From the NCBI RefSeq assembly GCF_014643535.1, contig NZ_BMJQ01000003.1:124001-188000 (forward strand): 64,000 bases of DNA. The letters are read 5' to 3'. Positions 46,069-54,644 of the stretch are shown here, piece by piece. The position numbers and the translations under genes were made by a program. Under the pieces are notes generated by a model that was given only the letters and a program-made list of their open reading frames with translations, was not told the origin of the DNA and ran no database searches. Position 1 is the stretch's first letter. Each line of letters starts with the position of its first letter. The DNA comes from Aliidongia dinghuensis (lineage in GTDB: Bacteria; Pseudomonadota; Alphaproteobacteria; ATCC43930; CGMCC-115725).

Positions 46069-46542
46069 TCAAACGCGCGCCACGATGTGGTGCAGCACCA
46101 GACTCAGCGTCGGCTGATCCTCCTGGTTCGTGACGTCGTAGCGGATATGGACGGTGCCGCGATCGGGCCGCCGGGTCGACGGGATCAGGTTCAGCACCGT
46201 CAGTTCCAGGCTCAGCACATCGCCCGGCCGGACCGGCCGCACCCATTTGACGTCGGTCATGCCGCTGCCGCCGAGATTGCATTCCTTCAGCACGCCGGAC
46301 CGGACCGACAGGCCAAAAATGGCCGAGATCGTATGCATGCCGCTCGCGACCAGCTGGCCGAACATCGAGCTCGCTGCCGCCGCATCGTCCAGATGGAACG
46401 GCTGTGGATCGAAATCACGTGCAAAGCCGATCGTGTCGGACCGGTCGAGCGTGACGCTGCCCAGCTGGAAGCGCTGCCCGACCGAGAGCTCCTCGAAGCC
46501 TCTGACCGGCGTTACCGGCACCGCAGGTGGGGTGAAAATCAT
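46069..46542 (-). CDS. MaoC-like (hotdog) dehydratase
   Basis: The 157-residue single hotdog protein has the MaoC hydratase pattern: VTLDRSDTIGFARDFDPQPFHLDDAAAASSMFGQLVASGMHTIS (catalytic Asp and His in D-x-QPFH, then GxxASGMHT) and VRPVRPGDVLSLELTVL. It probably hydrates an enoyl-CoA; the exact substrate is unknown. The ATG at 46542 gives normal family length; the frame upstream overlaps the divergent lipoprotein gene region. It converges with the Asr-like gene. Confidence 0.9.
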   Translation of the reverse strand: MIFTPPAVPVTPVRGFEELSVGQRFQLGSVTLDRSDTIGFARDFDPQPFHLDDAAAASSMFGQLVASGMHTISAIFGLSVRSGVLKECNLGGSGMTDVKWVRPVRPGDVLSLELTVLNLIPSTRRPDRGTVHIRYDVTNQEDQPTLSLVLHHIVARV

Positions 46543-46703
46543 CGCCCGGCCCCTCGCATTGAACTCCCGCCTCGCGCTGAAATTGTCTTTGCCATGCCTG
46601 TTCCTCCGCATCGCCATATTCCCGTCAGATTGCCTGCCTAGGCTCCACCTTCGCAATGACGCGCCGCGTAATGCCCCTTCCTCCGCTCTGGAACATCCCG
46701 ATC

Positions 46704-47576
46704 ATGCGCCTGCGCTCCCTACCCACCGCCGCCCTGATGGCGGGCCTCCTCGTCCTCGCCGGCTGCGACCAGAGCCCGACGAGCAGCAATAGCGGCAGCG
46801 GCTCGGCCGGCGGCCGCATGATGGCGCCGGCCGCGGCCACGATGAAGGTCGCCGACGTGCCGAACGGCCCGAAGCTCGCCTATCACCATTGGTTGGAATA
46901 CGAGATGCCGGCGGCGAGCGTGGCGCCGCGCTATGCGCGGGCGCGCGACAAGTGCCTGGCGGACACCGCCAACTGCGTGCTGGTCAACGCCTCGATCGAC
47001 GCAGGCGACCCGCGGAACGGCCGGCCGCCGCACGCTGGCCTGACGATGCGCGTGCCCCATGATGCGGTCGCCGCCGTTGAGCAGGGCATCGCCGCCCCCG
47101 TGCCGGGCGAAGCGCCGGGGGCGATCGAGCTCCGCTCGCGCAACACCTCGGCCGACGACCTGACCACGGCGATCCAGGACGTAGACCGCCGGCTCGCCCA
47201 GCTCACCGACTATCGCGACCGGCTGACGGCGCTCGCCAAGCGGGCGGACGCCAAGGTCGAGGACCTGATCAAGGTCGAGCAGGAGCTGTCGAACACCCAG
47301 AGCCAGATCGAGACGATCACCGCCCAGCAGAAGCACCTGAACGAGCAGGTCGCAACCGAGCTCCTGACGATCAACCTCGCGGCGGAGCCGACGCCCGAGA
47401 CCATGACCGGCCCGATCGGCCAGGTCTGGCGCAACGCCGGCACCGTGCTGGGGCAGAACACGGCGGCGGCGCTGCACTTCGCCATCGGCGCCGTGCCGTG
47501 GCTGGTGATCGCCGCGGTAGCGTTCACCCTGCTGGCCGTGCTGCGCCAGGTCTTCCGCCGCCGCCGGCGCGCCTGA
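46704..47576 (+). CDS. DUF4349-type lipoprotein
   Basis: The 290-residue protein has a lipoprotein signal (LLVLAGC, lipidated Cys21), a domain with RMRVPHDAVAAVEQG-like strands, an amphipathic coiled-coil (DLTTAIQDVDRRLAQLTDYRDRLTALAKRADAKVEDLIKVEQELSNTQSQIETITAQQKHL) and a C-terminal membrane segment (AVPWLVIAAVAFTLLAVL) with a basic end. This order fits DUF4349. The function of that family is not known. A GGCGCGCCTGAT unit with its stop is duplicated just after the gene. Confidence 0.87.
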   Translation: MRLRSLPTAALMAGLLVLAGCDQSPTSSNSGSGSAGGRMMAPAAATMKVADVPNGPKLAYHHWLEYEMPAASVAPRYARARDKCLADTANCVLVNASIDAGDPRNGRPPHAGLTMRVPHDAVAAVEQGIAAPVPGEAPGAIELRSRNTSADDLTTAIQDVDRRLAQLTDYRDRLTALAKRADAKVEDLIKVEQELSNTQSQIETITAQQKHLNEQVATELLTINLAAEPTPETMTGPIGQVWRNAGTVLGQNTAAALHFAIGAVPWLVIAAVAFTLLAVLRQVFRRRRRA

Positions 47577-47591
47577 TGGGGCGCGCCTGAT
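47566..47591. repeat. 12-bp direct repeat across a stop codon
   Basis: GGCGCGCCTGAT at 47566 holds the DUF4349 stop; an identical copy follows at 47580. Confidence 0.8.
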
Positions 47592-47599
47592 CAGTCGGC

Positions 47600-48460
47600 T
47601 CAGGGTGCCTTGGCGCTGACGATCCAGATGGCCGCCGGCAGCAGCACGCGCCCGCCGTCGGCATAGGGGACGAACACTCGCCTCAGCGAGGCCGTCACCG
47701 CCGCGCGGATCTCGTCCGAAACGCCGTCGAGCGCCCGGCTGGTGGCGCCGATGTCGAGCGTATAGGAGACCGCCGCGTCGACGCCGCCGCCAGACGCGAG
47801 GTCGAGCGCCAGATCGACCGGCTCGATGGCCACGTTCTCGAAGCCGGCCGTCGAGAGGATGCGCGTCACTCGCTCCGGATCACCGAACGAGAACGGCCCC
47901 GGATCCTCCGGCCCCGGCTTCGGCAGCGGCGGCACATGCTCGTAGGCGGCATTGAGCGGCACCATCATCCACGGGTTCTCGGCCGGCTTGCGCCAGCAGG
48001 CGAAGGCGACCCGTCCGCCGGGCTTGAGGCCGCGGCGCATGTTGGCGAAGGCAGCCGCCGGATCGCCGAAGAACATGACGCCGAAGCGCGAGAACAAGAG
48101 ATCGGCCCACCCCGGCGTGAACGGATGCCGGGCCGCATCGGCGCAGACGAACGAGACCGTCGGCCGGTCGGCGAGCCGCTGCTCGGCGCGCGCCAGCATC
48201 GGCGCCGACACGTCGGCCGCGAGTACGGCGCCCGTGGCACCGACCCGCTCGGCGAGCAGGCTGGTCGTAGCCCCGCAACCGCAGCCGACATCGATCACCC
48301 GCTCTCCCGCCGCGACCGCGGCCCGGTTGAGCACGATCTCGGCCACCGGCGCCAGCACCTGGTCCGTCAGCTCCTGACGCTTCACCCAATGATCGCCGCC
48401 GGCGCCGTTCCAATAGGCGATCTGGTTTTCGTGCAAAGTCTCGATAGGCTCGCTCATCAT
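47600..48460 (-). CDS. SAM-dependent class I methyltransferase
   Basis: The 286-residue protein has motif I VIDVGCGCGATTSLLAE, motif II-like VLAADVSAPMLARAEQRL, and PFTPGWADLLFSRFGVMFFGDPAAAFANMRRGLKPGGRVAFACWR, typical of UbiE/Methyltransf_11/25 enzymes. The substrate is unknown. The start ATG overlaps the stop of the cyclic-nucleotide channel gene (ATGA), so the two are translationally coupled, an unexpected pairing. Confidence 0.92.
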   Translation of the reverse strand: MMSEPIETLHENQIAYWNGAGGDHWVKRQELTDQVLAPVAEIVLNRAAVAAGERVIDVGCGCGATTSLLAERVGATGAVLAADVSAPMLARAEQRLADRPTVSFVCADAARHPFTPGWADLLFSRFGVMFFGDPAAAFANMRRGLKPGGRVAFACWRKPAENPWMMVPLNAAYEHVPPLPKPGPEDPGPFSFGDPERVTRILSTAGFENVAIEPVDLALDLASGGGVDAAVSYTLDIGATSRALDGVSDEIRAAVTASLRRVFVPYADGGRVLLPAAIWIVSAKAP

Positions 48461-49629
48461 TTCTTCTCCGCGGGTTGTGCCCGGCCGCCGAGCCCGAGCC
48501 GCCGGTCGGCCTCGGTCTGGATGACCGCCAGCAGTTCCGGCCGGGACGCGGCGATCGCCCGGAAATCGGCGATATCGAGCGCCAGAAGCTGGCATTGGCT
48601 CAGCGTTACCACCGTGGCGGTGCGTGGGCCGCCGGTCAGCAGCGCGATCTCGCCGAAGAACTCGCCCGGCCCCATGATCTGCGGCTTCGGCTTGACCGCA
48701 GCCTCGACCTCGCCCTGCACGATGAAATACATGCAGTCGCCCGGCTGGCCACGCCGCGCCAGCACGGTGCGTGCCGGCACCTCGCGCGGGCGCAGCATGT
48801 TGGCAAGATCAGCGATGGCGCCAGGTCCGACGTCGTGCAGGAACGGCACCTGGGCGACCAGGTCCCAGTTGCGCAAGAAGTCGCGCCGCCGAAGCTCGTT
48901 CGAGAAGCCGGTCGCAAGGATACCGGCCAGAAGCCCGAATACGGTGATGCCACAGACCATGACGATGCCGCCGAGCAGCCGGCCGAACGGCGTCAGCGGC
49001 ACCGTGTCGCCATAGCCGGTGGTCGTGAGTGTCGTCACCGCCCACCAGAGCGCCATGGACAGGCTGCCGAACCGGTCGGGCTGCACTTCGCGCTCGGCGT
49101 GATAGGCAAGCACCGAGGCGACCAGCAGGACCAGAAGGAAGATCAGGAACACACCCAGCACCGGCTGCCGCTCGCGGACGGCCACCCGCCACAGCATGTC
49201 GAGGCCGGTCGTGTAGCGGGCGAAGCGAGCGATCCACAGCACCGCGAGCAGCGGCGCGCCGGTCGGTGTCCAGTCGGCGACGAGCGCGCCCAGCGCGATC
49301 GGCAAAACCGTCACGAGGTCGATGATGCCGATGCGCGAGCCTATCCATTCGCGCCGAACCGCCCAGACGGACTGACCGCTGAGATCGCGGTCCAAGGGGG
49401 CGACCCAGAGGCGGCTCAGATAGTCGAGCACGAACAAGGCCCAGATCACGGCAATGGCGTAGAGACAGCCGGTCACGACGTGCGGCGGCAGGCTCGGCTG
49501 CGTCCCGGCGATCGCGGCCCCGATGCCGATCAGCACCAGCAACGCATCGAACATCCGATAGATCAGCGTTGCGCGCGTGAGCGCATGCTCGTCGATCATC
49601 CGATGAATGAGGGTTTCGAGGGCCTTCAT
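48457..49629 (-). CDS. Cyclic-nucleotide-gated potassium channel (MlotiK1-like)
   Basis: The 390-residue protein has six membrane segments, including an S4-like helix with spaced arginines (VLWIARFARYTTGLDMLWRVAVRER), the pore with selectivity filter TTTGYGD (K+), and a C-terminal cNMP-binding domain (VLARRGQPGDCMYFIVQGEVEAAV, then GPGEFFGEIALLTGGPRTATVV with the phosphate-binding cassette). MlotiK1 is opened by cAMP. The frame is open far upstream, but the ATG at 49629 (MKALETLIHRMIDEH) matches channel N termini. Confidence 0.93.
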   Translation of the reverse strand: MKALETLIHRMIDEHALTRATLIYRMFDALLVLIGIGAAIAGTQPSLPPHVVTGCLYAIAVIWALFVLDYLSRLWVAPLDRDLSGQSVWAVRREWIGSRIGIIDLVTVLPIALGALVADWTPTGAPLLAVLWIARFARYTTGLDMLWRVAVRERQPVLGVFLIFLLVLLVASVLAYHAEREVQPDRFGSLSMALWWAVTTLTTTGYGDTVPLTPFGRLLGGIVMVCGITVFGLLAGILATGFSNELRRRDFLRNWDLVAQVPFLHDVGPGAIADLANMLRPREVPARTVLARRGQPGDCMYFIVQGEVEAAVKPKPQIMGPGEFFGEIALLTGGPRTATVVTLSQCQLLALDIADFRAIAASRPELLAVIQTEADRRLGLGGRAQPAEKK

Positions 49630-49715
49630 TGACGCTCCGGCGGGGCGGGCGCCACTCCAGAGGGGGGCCCGGTCGGACCGCAGGATGGCGCCCCCGCGCA
49701 CGCTCGGCAAGCCCA

Positions 49716-49757
49716 GTTGCGGCGGCCCCGTTGCGGCGACCCAGTTGCGTCGACTGG
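49716..49757. repeat. 14-bp intergenic direct repeat (x3)
   Basis: GTTGCGGCG, GTTGCGGCG and GTTGCGTCG start at 49716, 49730 and 49744, exactly 14 bp apart, in the gap between the divergent channel gene and the DUF302 gene. Could be an operator array or slippage product. The rest of the 243-bp gap has no gene. Confidence 0.55.
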
Positions 49758-49872
49758 GAAACCACACTCCCGAGAATTCTCCTGTGGCGAGTGTCATCAT
49801 AGGATCGCGCGCGACACTGCCAGGGTATAGAGGTGACGCGGTGTACGTTCCGGGGCGGGAGTGAGGGGAGCG

Positions 49873-50370
49873 ATGGGGCAGAAGGCATTCGGCTGGGGCT
49901 GGCGCCTTGCGCTGGTTCCGCTGCTCATTGTGCTGCCCCTGGCGATGGCCGCACCCGCTCTGGCCGACGAGAGCGAGCCCGAATCGGTCGGCCCCTACCC
50001 CGGCACGATCTCGCTGCAGACCGGCTATCCGCAGGCCGACACGGTACGGCGGCTCGAGAAATCCGTGCGCGCCAACGGCCTGACGCTCGTGGCCACGGTC
50101 AATTCCGGCGGCCGCGGCCAGACCGGCGCCAGCGTGATCCTGGTGTCGAGCGGCGATTACTGGGGCCGCATCCTCCGCGTCGATCAGTTGGCCGGCATGG
50201 AGATGCCGATCCGGCTCTATGTCGTCGACAATGGCAACCGCACCTCGGCCGTGGTCTACCGCACGCCGAGCTCGATTTTCGCGCTCTACGACATGCCGGA
50301 GCTCGACCGCCTGGCCGGCGAGCTCGACCAGGTGTTCGCCAAAGTCATCGACGACGCGGTCGGCGAATAG
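49873..50370 (+). CDS. Secreted DUF302-type protein
   Basis: The 165-residue product has a signal peptide (through LPLAMAAPALA) and a compact domain with DTVRRLEKSVRANGLTLVATV at its start and a closing helix DMPELDRLAGELDQVFAKVIDDAV, which matches DUF302-like folds. Function unknown; likely periplasmic. GTG at 49861 is possible, but ATG at 49873 follows GAGGGGAGCG and is preferred. The next gene starts 13 bp downstream. Confidence 0.82.
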   Translation: MGQKAFGWGWRLALVPLLIVLPLAMAAPALADESEPESVGPYPGTISLQTGYPQADTVRRLEKSVRANGLTLVATVNSGGRGQTGASVILVSSGDYWGRILRVDQLAGMEMPIRLYVVDNGNRTSAVVYRTPSSIFALYDMPELDRLAGELDQVFAKVIDDAVGE

Positions 50371-50383
50371 GGATCGGGCCGTC

Positions 50384-51823
50384 TTGGGCGAGGTCGAGCG
50401 TTCCGACATCTGTGTCATCGGCAACGGGGCAGCCGGCGTTGCGGTCGCGACCGGCGCCGCCTTGCTGGGCGTCCGCGTCGCCCTTATCGGCAACGGCACG
50501 CCGGAGGACGGCGCCGGCGCCGAGCTCGCCGTCTCGACCCTGCTCGCGATGGCCGACACCGCCGCCCGGATCACCCGTGCCGCCGACCTGGAATTAGGCC
50601 CGCTCGCCGCGGCGCCGGACCTCGCCCAGGTGCAGCGCCATATCGAAGCCGTGGTTGCGACGGCGGCAGCCGCCGGCGCGCCCGAGCGGCTGCAAGCGCT
50701 CGGCGTCCGGCTGCTCGAGGGCGACGCCCGCTTCGTCGGGCCCTCCAGCATCACGATCGACGGGCTCGTCCTCGGCGATCCCGCGCGCACCATCACCGCC
50801 CGACGCTTCGTCATCGCCGCCGGCGGGCGGGCGGTGCGGCCGCCGATCCCCGGCCTCGACCGCGTGCCGTTCCTGACGCCCGGAACGCTCGCGATGCCCG
50901 ACCGGGCGCCAGGCCATCTGGTCGTGCTCGGCAGCGGCGCCGACGCGCTCGAGCTGGCCCAGGCCTATCGCCGGCTCGGCAGCGCGGTGACCGTGATCGC
51001 CGACGGCGCGCCGCTCGCCGACGAAGATCCGGAGCTGGTCGACCTGCTGCTCCTGCGCCTTCGGGCCGAGGGCATCGAGATGCGCGCGGCAACGCCGGTC
51101 CAGGCCGTCGCCGAGGTCAACGGCGCCCTGCACCTCACGGTCGGGCCGCCGGCCGCGGCGGAGACGATCGTTGCAAGCCACCTGCTCGTGGCCGCCGGGC
51201 GGCGGACCGAGCTCGCCCAACTCGGCCTCGAGGCCGCCGGTGTCGCTGTCGGCTCCAACGGCATCGCGGTCGACCGGCACCTGCGTACCGGCAACCGGCG
51301 CATCTATGCGCTGGGCGATGCGATCGGCCCGGATACCGGCGCCGCCGGTGCCGCCGTCCAGGCCGCGATCGTGCTGCGCAACATTCTGTTCCGGCAGCGC
51401 GCCCGGCTCGATCCGCAGGCCCTGCCCCGCATCGTCCGGACCGACCCCGGCCTGGCGCAAATTGGCCTCTCCGAACAGGATGCCCGGCAGGCCGGTCTCC
51501 GCCCGACAATCCTGCGCTCACCCTTCCACGATAACGACCGGGCCCGCGCCGAAGTGCGAGCGCACGGGCTGATCAAAGTCATCACGACCCCTCGCGGCCG
51601 CATCCTGGGCGCTGGCATCGTCGGCCCGAATGCCGACGAGCTGATCCAGATCTGGCAGCTCGCGATCGCGCAGCGGTTGAAGGTCGCCGCCCTCGCCGGC
51701 CTGATCACGCCCTATCCGACCTTGGGCGAGGCGTCAAAACGCGCGGCCGGCGGCTATTTCGCCCCGAAGCTGCTCGGCGCCGGCACGAGACGGCTGGTCC
51801 GCTGGCTGGCCAAACTCGGCTAG
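50384..51823 (+). CDS. FAD-dependent pyridine-nucleotide oxidoreductase lacking the redox disulfide
   Basis: The 479-residue flavoprotein has the dihydrolipoamide dehydrogenase/mercuric reductase layout: FAD motif CVIGNGAAGVAVATGAALLG, NAD motif HLVVLGSGADALELAQAYRRLG, the second FAD motif NRRIYALGDAIG and the C-terminal dimer domain. The family's redox pair CxxxxC is absent; where GGTCLNVGCIPSK is expected the sequence is AGAELAVSTLLAM. The only Cys I see is Cys10. The C-terminal His-Glu pair (HPTxxE) reads YPTLGE. It therefore cannot use normal disulfide chemistry. Start TTG 50384. Quinone or other electron-transfer use is possible but unproven. Confidence 0.88.
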   Translation: MGEVERSDICVIGNGAAGVAVATGAALLGVRVALIGNGTPEDGAGAELAVSTLLAMADTAARITRAADLELGPLAAAPDLAQVQRHIEAVVATAAAAGAPERLQALGVRLLEGDARFVGPSSITIDGLVLGDPARTITARRFVIAAGGRAVRPPIPGLDRVPFLTPGTLAMPDRAPGHLVVLGSGADALELAQAYRRLGSAVTVIADGAPLADEDPELVDLLLLRLRAEGIEMRAATPVQAVAEVNGALHLTVGPPAAAETIVASHLLVAAGRRTELAQLGLEAAGVAVGSNGIAVDRHLRTGNRRIYALGDAIGPDTGAAGAAVQAAIVLRNILFRQRARLDPQALPRIVRTDPGLAQIGLSEQDARQAGLRPTILRSPFHDNDRARAEVRAHGLIKVITTPRGRILGAGIVGPNADELIQIWQLAIAQRLKVAALAGLITPYPTLGEASKRAAGGYFAPKLLGAGTRRLVRWLAKLG

Positions 51824-51952
51824 TTGCAGAAATTTATTGCGTCTCGACAGCGCGAGGGCGCCGGCTCGTCTGATTTCTTGTTTACCCGAATCGGCCGCTG
51901 TTCCTAGACTACTTCTCGTGGCAATCGCCGCAGCGCGGTCGGCGCCTACCAG

Positions 51953-53119
51953 ATGTCGAAACATGGGAAAGGCGCGATGCGCGGCAGTTCGAACAGCCTG
52001 TTCCTGCCTTCGACCTTCGAAGAGCGCGGCGCCGCCGCCCCCTTCACCACGCCGAGCCTGGCCTTGAGCCGGGTGCGCCCGGACGAGCGGCACGGGCTCG
52101 TGCTGCTGATGCCGAACCTGGGCGGGGCCGACGGCGCCTATGTCGTACCCTGGGCCGCGATCGGCGATGTCATTACCATGTCGGTCCATGATCGCGCTTT
52201 GCATGAGGAGGTGTTGGCGCACCACGCGGTGACGCCTGCCACAATGCGCCGGGCGGCGCTCAAGATCGCCCGAACCGGGCTCGCCGGGCCGAAGGCCGCG
52301 CATGCGGCCGAGCTGCTGCTGGAGGCCGAGGAAGCGCAGCGCGCCGAGACCCACCTCATACTGATCCTGTCGCTCCTGGGCGCGCTCGGCCTGAGCTCAC
52401 GCCAACTGCTCACGCTGAAGCCCGCGAGCCGGGAGTGGGATGACCTCGTCCGCGCCATGCTGCTCGAGGCCGGCTCCCATCTGCTGCTCGACGGCGAGAC
52501 GATCTATCGACGGATCGGCGAGCTCAGCCGCATCCTGGCGCCGGTCGGCCTCGCCGTCGCGCGCCGGGATGGGCGGCTGCGCCGGCTGACGGTCGAGCTC
52601 GCCGCCTTCCGCAATTCCGTCGGCGACTGGAGCCGGCACGATCCCTCCGAGAGCGCGCCCCATGCCGCCTTCGCGTCAGAGGTGGCGGACCTGACCGCCA
52701 GAATCGCCGCTGGTGTGCTCGGCCGCCTCGACAAGACGGTCGAGGACATCACCCGCGTGGTGCGGCAATGGGACAAGCAAGCGCTGCTTGCCGAGCGCGC
52801 CGCCGCCCGCCTGTCCTGGCTGCTCGACGGCTGGGACTACATCCTGGCCATGTGGTCCGCGGCTATGGCGGCCGGCCGGCCGGAACAGCGCGAGAGCCTG
52901 CCGCAGATCATGCGCGTGCTGCCGCTCGTCCCGCGGGACGAGGCGGAGGAGGCTGAGGCCGAGCGCGAGCGAAGGCACGATCTGCCGCAGCACAAGCGGC
53001 CGCGTGTCACCGCCGACCGGCACGCCGGGCAGTATGACATCGAGCAGGTCAGCCGCTACGAGGCGCTCAAGGCGGAGGCGACCGAGCGCGCGATCATGAT
53101 CGAGAAGACGCTCGGATGA
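51953..53119 (+). CDS. Unknown protein, probably cytoplasmic
   Basis: I do not recognise a family. The 388-residue product has no signal peptide or clear membrane span. It opens with a short segment (LALSRVRPDERHGLVLLMPNLGG), followed by mostly helical Ala/Leu/Arg-rich sequence, a WLLDGWDYILAMWSAAM segment, and a charged C terminus (DEAEEAEAERERRHDLPQHKRPRV...ATERAIMIEKTLG). Codon use matches the neighbours, which supports a real gene. It starts at ATG 51953 and converges with the next gene 20 bp away. Confidence 0.7.
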   Translation: MSKHGKGAMRGSSNSLFLPSTFEERGAAAPFTTPSLALSRVRPDERHGLVLLMPNLGGADGAYVVPWAAIGDVITMSVHDRALHEEVLAHHAVTPATMRRAALKIARTGLAGPKAAHAAELLLEAEEAQRAETHLILILSLLGALGLSSRQLLTLKPASREWDDLVRAMLLEAGSHLLLDGETIYRRIGELSRILAPVGLAVARRDGRLRRLTVELAAFRNSVGDWSRHDPSESAPHAAFASEVADLTARIAAGVLGRLDKTVEDITRVVRQWDKQALLAERAAARLSWLLDGWDYILAMWSAAMAAGRPEQRESLPQIMRVLPLVPRDEAEEAEAERERRHDLPQHKRPRVTADRHAGQYDIEQVSRYEALKAEATERAIMIEKTLG

Positions 53120-53139
53120 GCATCGTCCGGGGTCTCACC

Positions 53140-53715
53140 TCATGGGCCGGGCTGCAGATCCGGTCCGGGGCGCAGCGCATCACCCAAACGGTGAGCGGCA
53201 AGCTCGGCATCCTGCAGCCGATGCAGGCATTGCCAGGCGAGTTCGACGAGCACGACCCGACCGGGCATCAGCCGATCGCACGCGGTCGCACTGGCCCTGG
53301 CATCGTCGATCAGCTGGGCCAGATGCCGGGCCTCATCCGACCCGGCGCCGATGGGGCGGCGAATGGCAGCGAAACGCACGCGGAACAGCGCCCAGAGGTC
53401 GATCCGCTCGCACGGGACGAAGCCGGCCAACGCACGCGCCTGCGCCGCGTCGGCGCGGATCACCGGCCGGCCGGCATGGAAGACGAGCTGGAGATAGACC
53501 AGCCCCTGCCCGGGCGTGGCCCGCTCCGCGACATCGTTCGCGGCTCCATGCAGCGCCTCGACCGCGATCAGCATGCGGTCAACGTTCGTGTCGCACACGA
53601 AACGGTGGTCTATGATCCCGAGCAAGGCTCCGTCCGCACTCTGGACCTCATAGCCATTCGTTCCATCGGACGGTTGTGCTACGAGAAAGACATTCGAACT
53701 TTCCGACGTCGGCAC
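53140..53715 (-). CDS. Hypothetical protein
   Basis: The 191-residue product is not recognised. It opens NVFLVAQPSDGTNGYEVQSADGALLGIIDHRFVCDTNVDRMLIAVEALHGAANDVAERA, looks like a mixed alpha/beta domain, and lacks a signal peptide. I prefer this strand over the competing forward frame because its composition is balanced and it faces an AT-rich promoter-like region. It starts at GTG and is divergent from the OmpR-type regulator. Confidence 0.6.
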   Translation of the reverse strand: MPTSESSNVFLVAQPSDGTNGYEVQSADGALLGIIDHRFVCDTNVDRMLIAVEALHGAANDVAERATPGQGLVYLQLVFHAGRPVIRADAAQARALAGFVPCERIDLWALFRVRFAAIRRPIGAGSDEARHLAQLIDDARASATACDRLMPGRVVLVELAWQCLHRLQDAELAAHRLGDALRPGPDLQPGP

Positions 53716-53796
53716 GATTCGGCGCAGCCCTCAGCTCCGGTCCTGTCCGGCTGGCTTTCATTGTACCCACCTCGTATTGAATAGATTTCCGAGCCA

Positions 53797-53812
53797 TGTT
53801 AATTCCTGTTAA
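53797..53812 (+). promoter_or_regulatory. Candidate OmpR-family direct-repeat site
   Basis: TGTTAATTCCTGTTAA has two TGTTAA units exactly 10 bp apart, the one-turn spacing bound by OmpR/PhoB-type regulators. It lies 74 bp before the response regulator start in an unusually AT-rich 170-bp gap, so autoregulation is plausible. Confidence 0.35.
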
Positions 53813-53885
53813 AAGTGTATTTCTAAAAATTCTCGGACAAAACGTCCTGAGATCGCATATCCCTGCAAAGCGGGACTGAAGATCC

Positions 53886-54620
53886 ATGCAACATTTGTTG
53901 GTCATCGAGGACGAAGACTTTTCCCGATCCCTGCTGTCCGCGTATCTCGAGACCAACGGCTTTGTTGTTTCTGGCGTCGGATCCGGCGAGCAGGGCCTGG
54001 CCGCGATCGACACGGGCAAAATTGACGTGGTGCTGCTCGACCTGGGCCTGCCCGATGTCGACGGCATCGAGGTCCTGAAGCGGATTCGCGCCCGGTCCCC
54101 CATCCCGGTCATCATCATTTCAAGCCGCGAGCGGGTGGAAGACCGCCTGGTGGCGCTCGAGGCCGGCGCCGACGACTTCCTGGTCAAGCCGTTCGATCCG
54201 CGCGAGCTGGCCGCACGCCTCAAGGTCGTGCTGCGCCGGACGGGCGCCGGCCCCTTGTCCGACCGCGACGCGGCGGAGCTGAAGGAACTGCGGTTCGAGG
54301 GCTGGAAGCTGCGGTTCGCGACACGCGACCTGATCTCGCCCGCCGGCGGCGAAATCGCGCTCACCCCGTCGGAATTCAACCTGCTGGCCGCCCTCGCCTC
54401 CGCACCGCTGCGCGTGCTGTCGCGCGAGAAGCTTCTGGACGCGATCGCGCGGAAAGAGGACGCGCCGATCGACCGCACCATCGACGTGCTGGTGAGCCGC
54501 CTCCGCCGCAAGCTCGAGACCGATCCGCGCAAGCCGCAGCTCATCGTGACCGTCCCCGGCTTCGGCTATCGCTTCGCTGCATCGGTCACCGAAAACCTGT
54601 CGCCCGACGCCGCGCTCTAA
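53886..54620 (+). CDS. OmpR-family response regulator
   Basis: The 244-residue regulator has an N-terminal receiver with acidic pocket EDED, phosphoacceptor Asp52 (VLLDLGLPDVDG) and Lys101 (LVKPFD), and a C-terminal winged helix (ALTPSEFNLLAALASAPLRVLSREKLLDAIARKE...IDVLVSRLRRKLETDP...GFGYRFAA). It binds tandem direct repeats as a dimer. It is convergent with a hybrid kinase gene, 24 bp apart, and that kinase ends in an HPt domain, so the two are likely partners; this is inference from position. Confidence 0.95.
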   Translation: MQHLLVIEDEDFSRSLLSAYLETNGFVVSGVGSGEQGLAAIDTGKIDVVLLDLGLPDVDGIEVLKRIRARSPIPVIIISSRERVEDRLVALEAGADDFLVKPFDPRELAARLKVVLRRTGAGPLSDRDAAELKELRFEGWKLRFATRDLISPAGGEIALTPSEFNLLAALASAPLRVLSREKLLDAIARKEDAPIDRTIDVLVSRLRRKLETDPRKPQLIVTVPGFGYRFAASVTENLSPDAAL

Positions 54621-54644
54621 CTATTTGATTAGAGGCGTCGTTTC

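Noticed and set aside
49630..50814. N-terminal extension of the cyclic-nucleotide channel frame
   Set aside because: It overlaps the DUF302 and flavoprotein genes on the other strand and adds a long Ala/Arg/Ser-rich stretch unlike any channel.
53116..53784. 222-codon forward frame after the unknown 388-residue gene
   Set aside because: Competes with the reverse frame 53140-53715, which has more natural composition; the forward one is rich in Arg, Gly and His with no features.
53799..53812. CtrA-like TTAA...TTAA site
   Set aside because: The spacing is 6 nt, while the CtrA consensus needs 7; the OmpR-type direct repeat explains it better.
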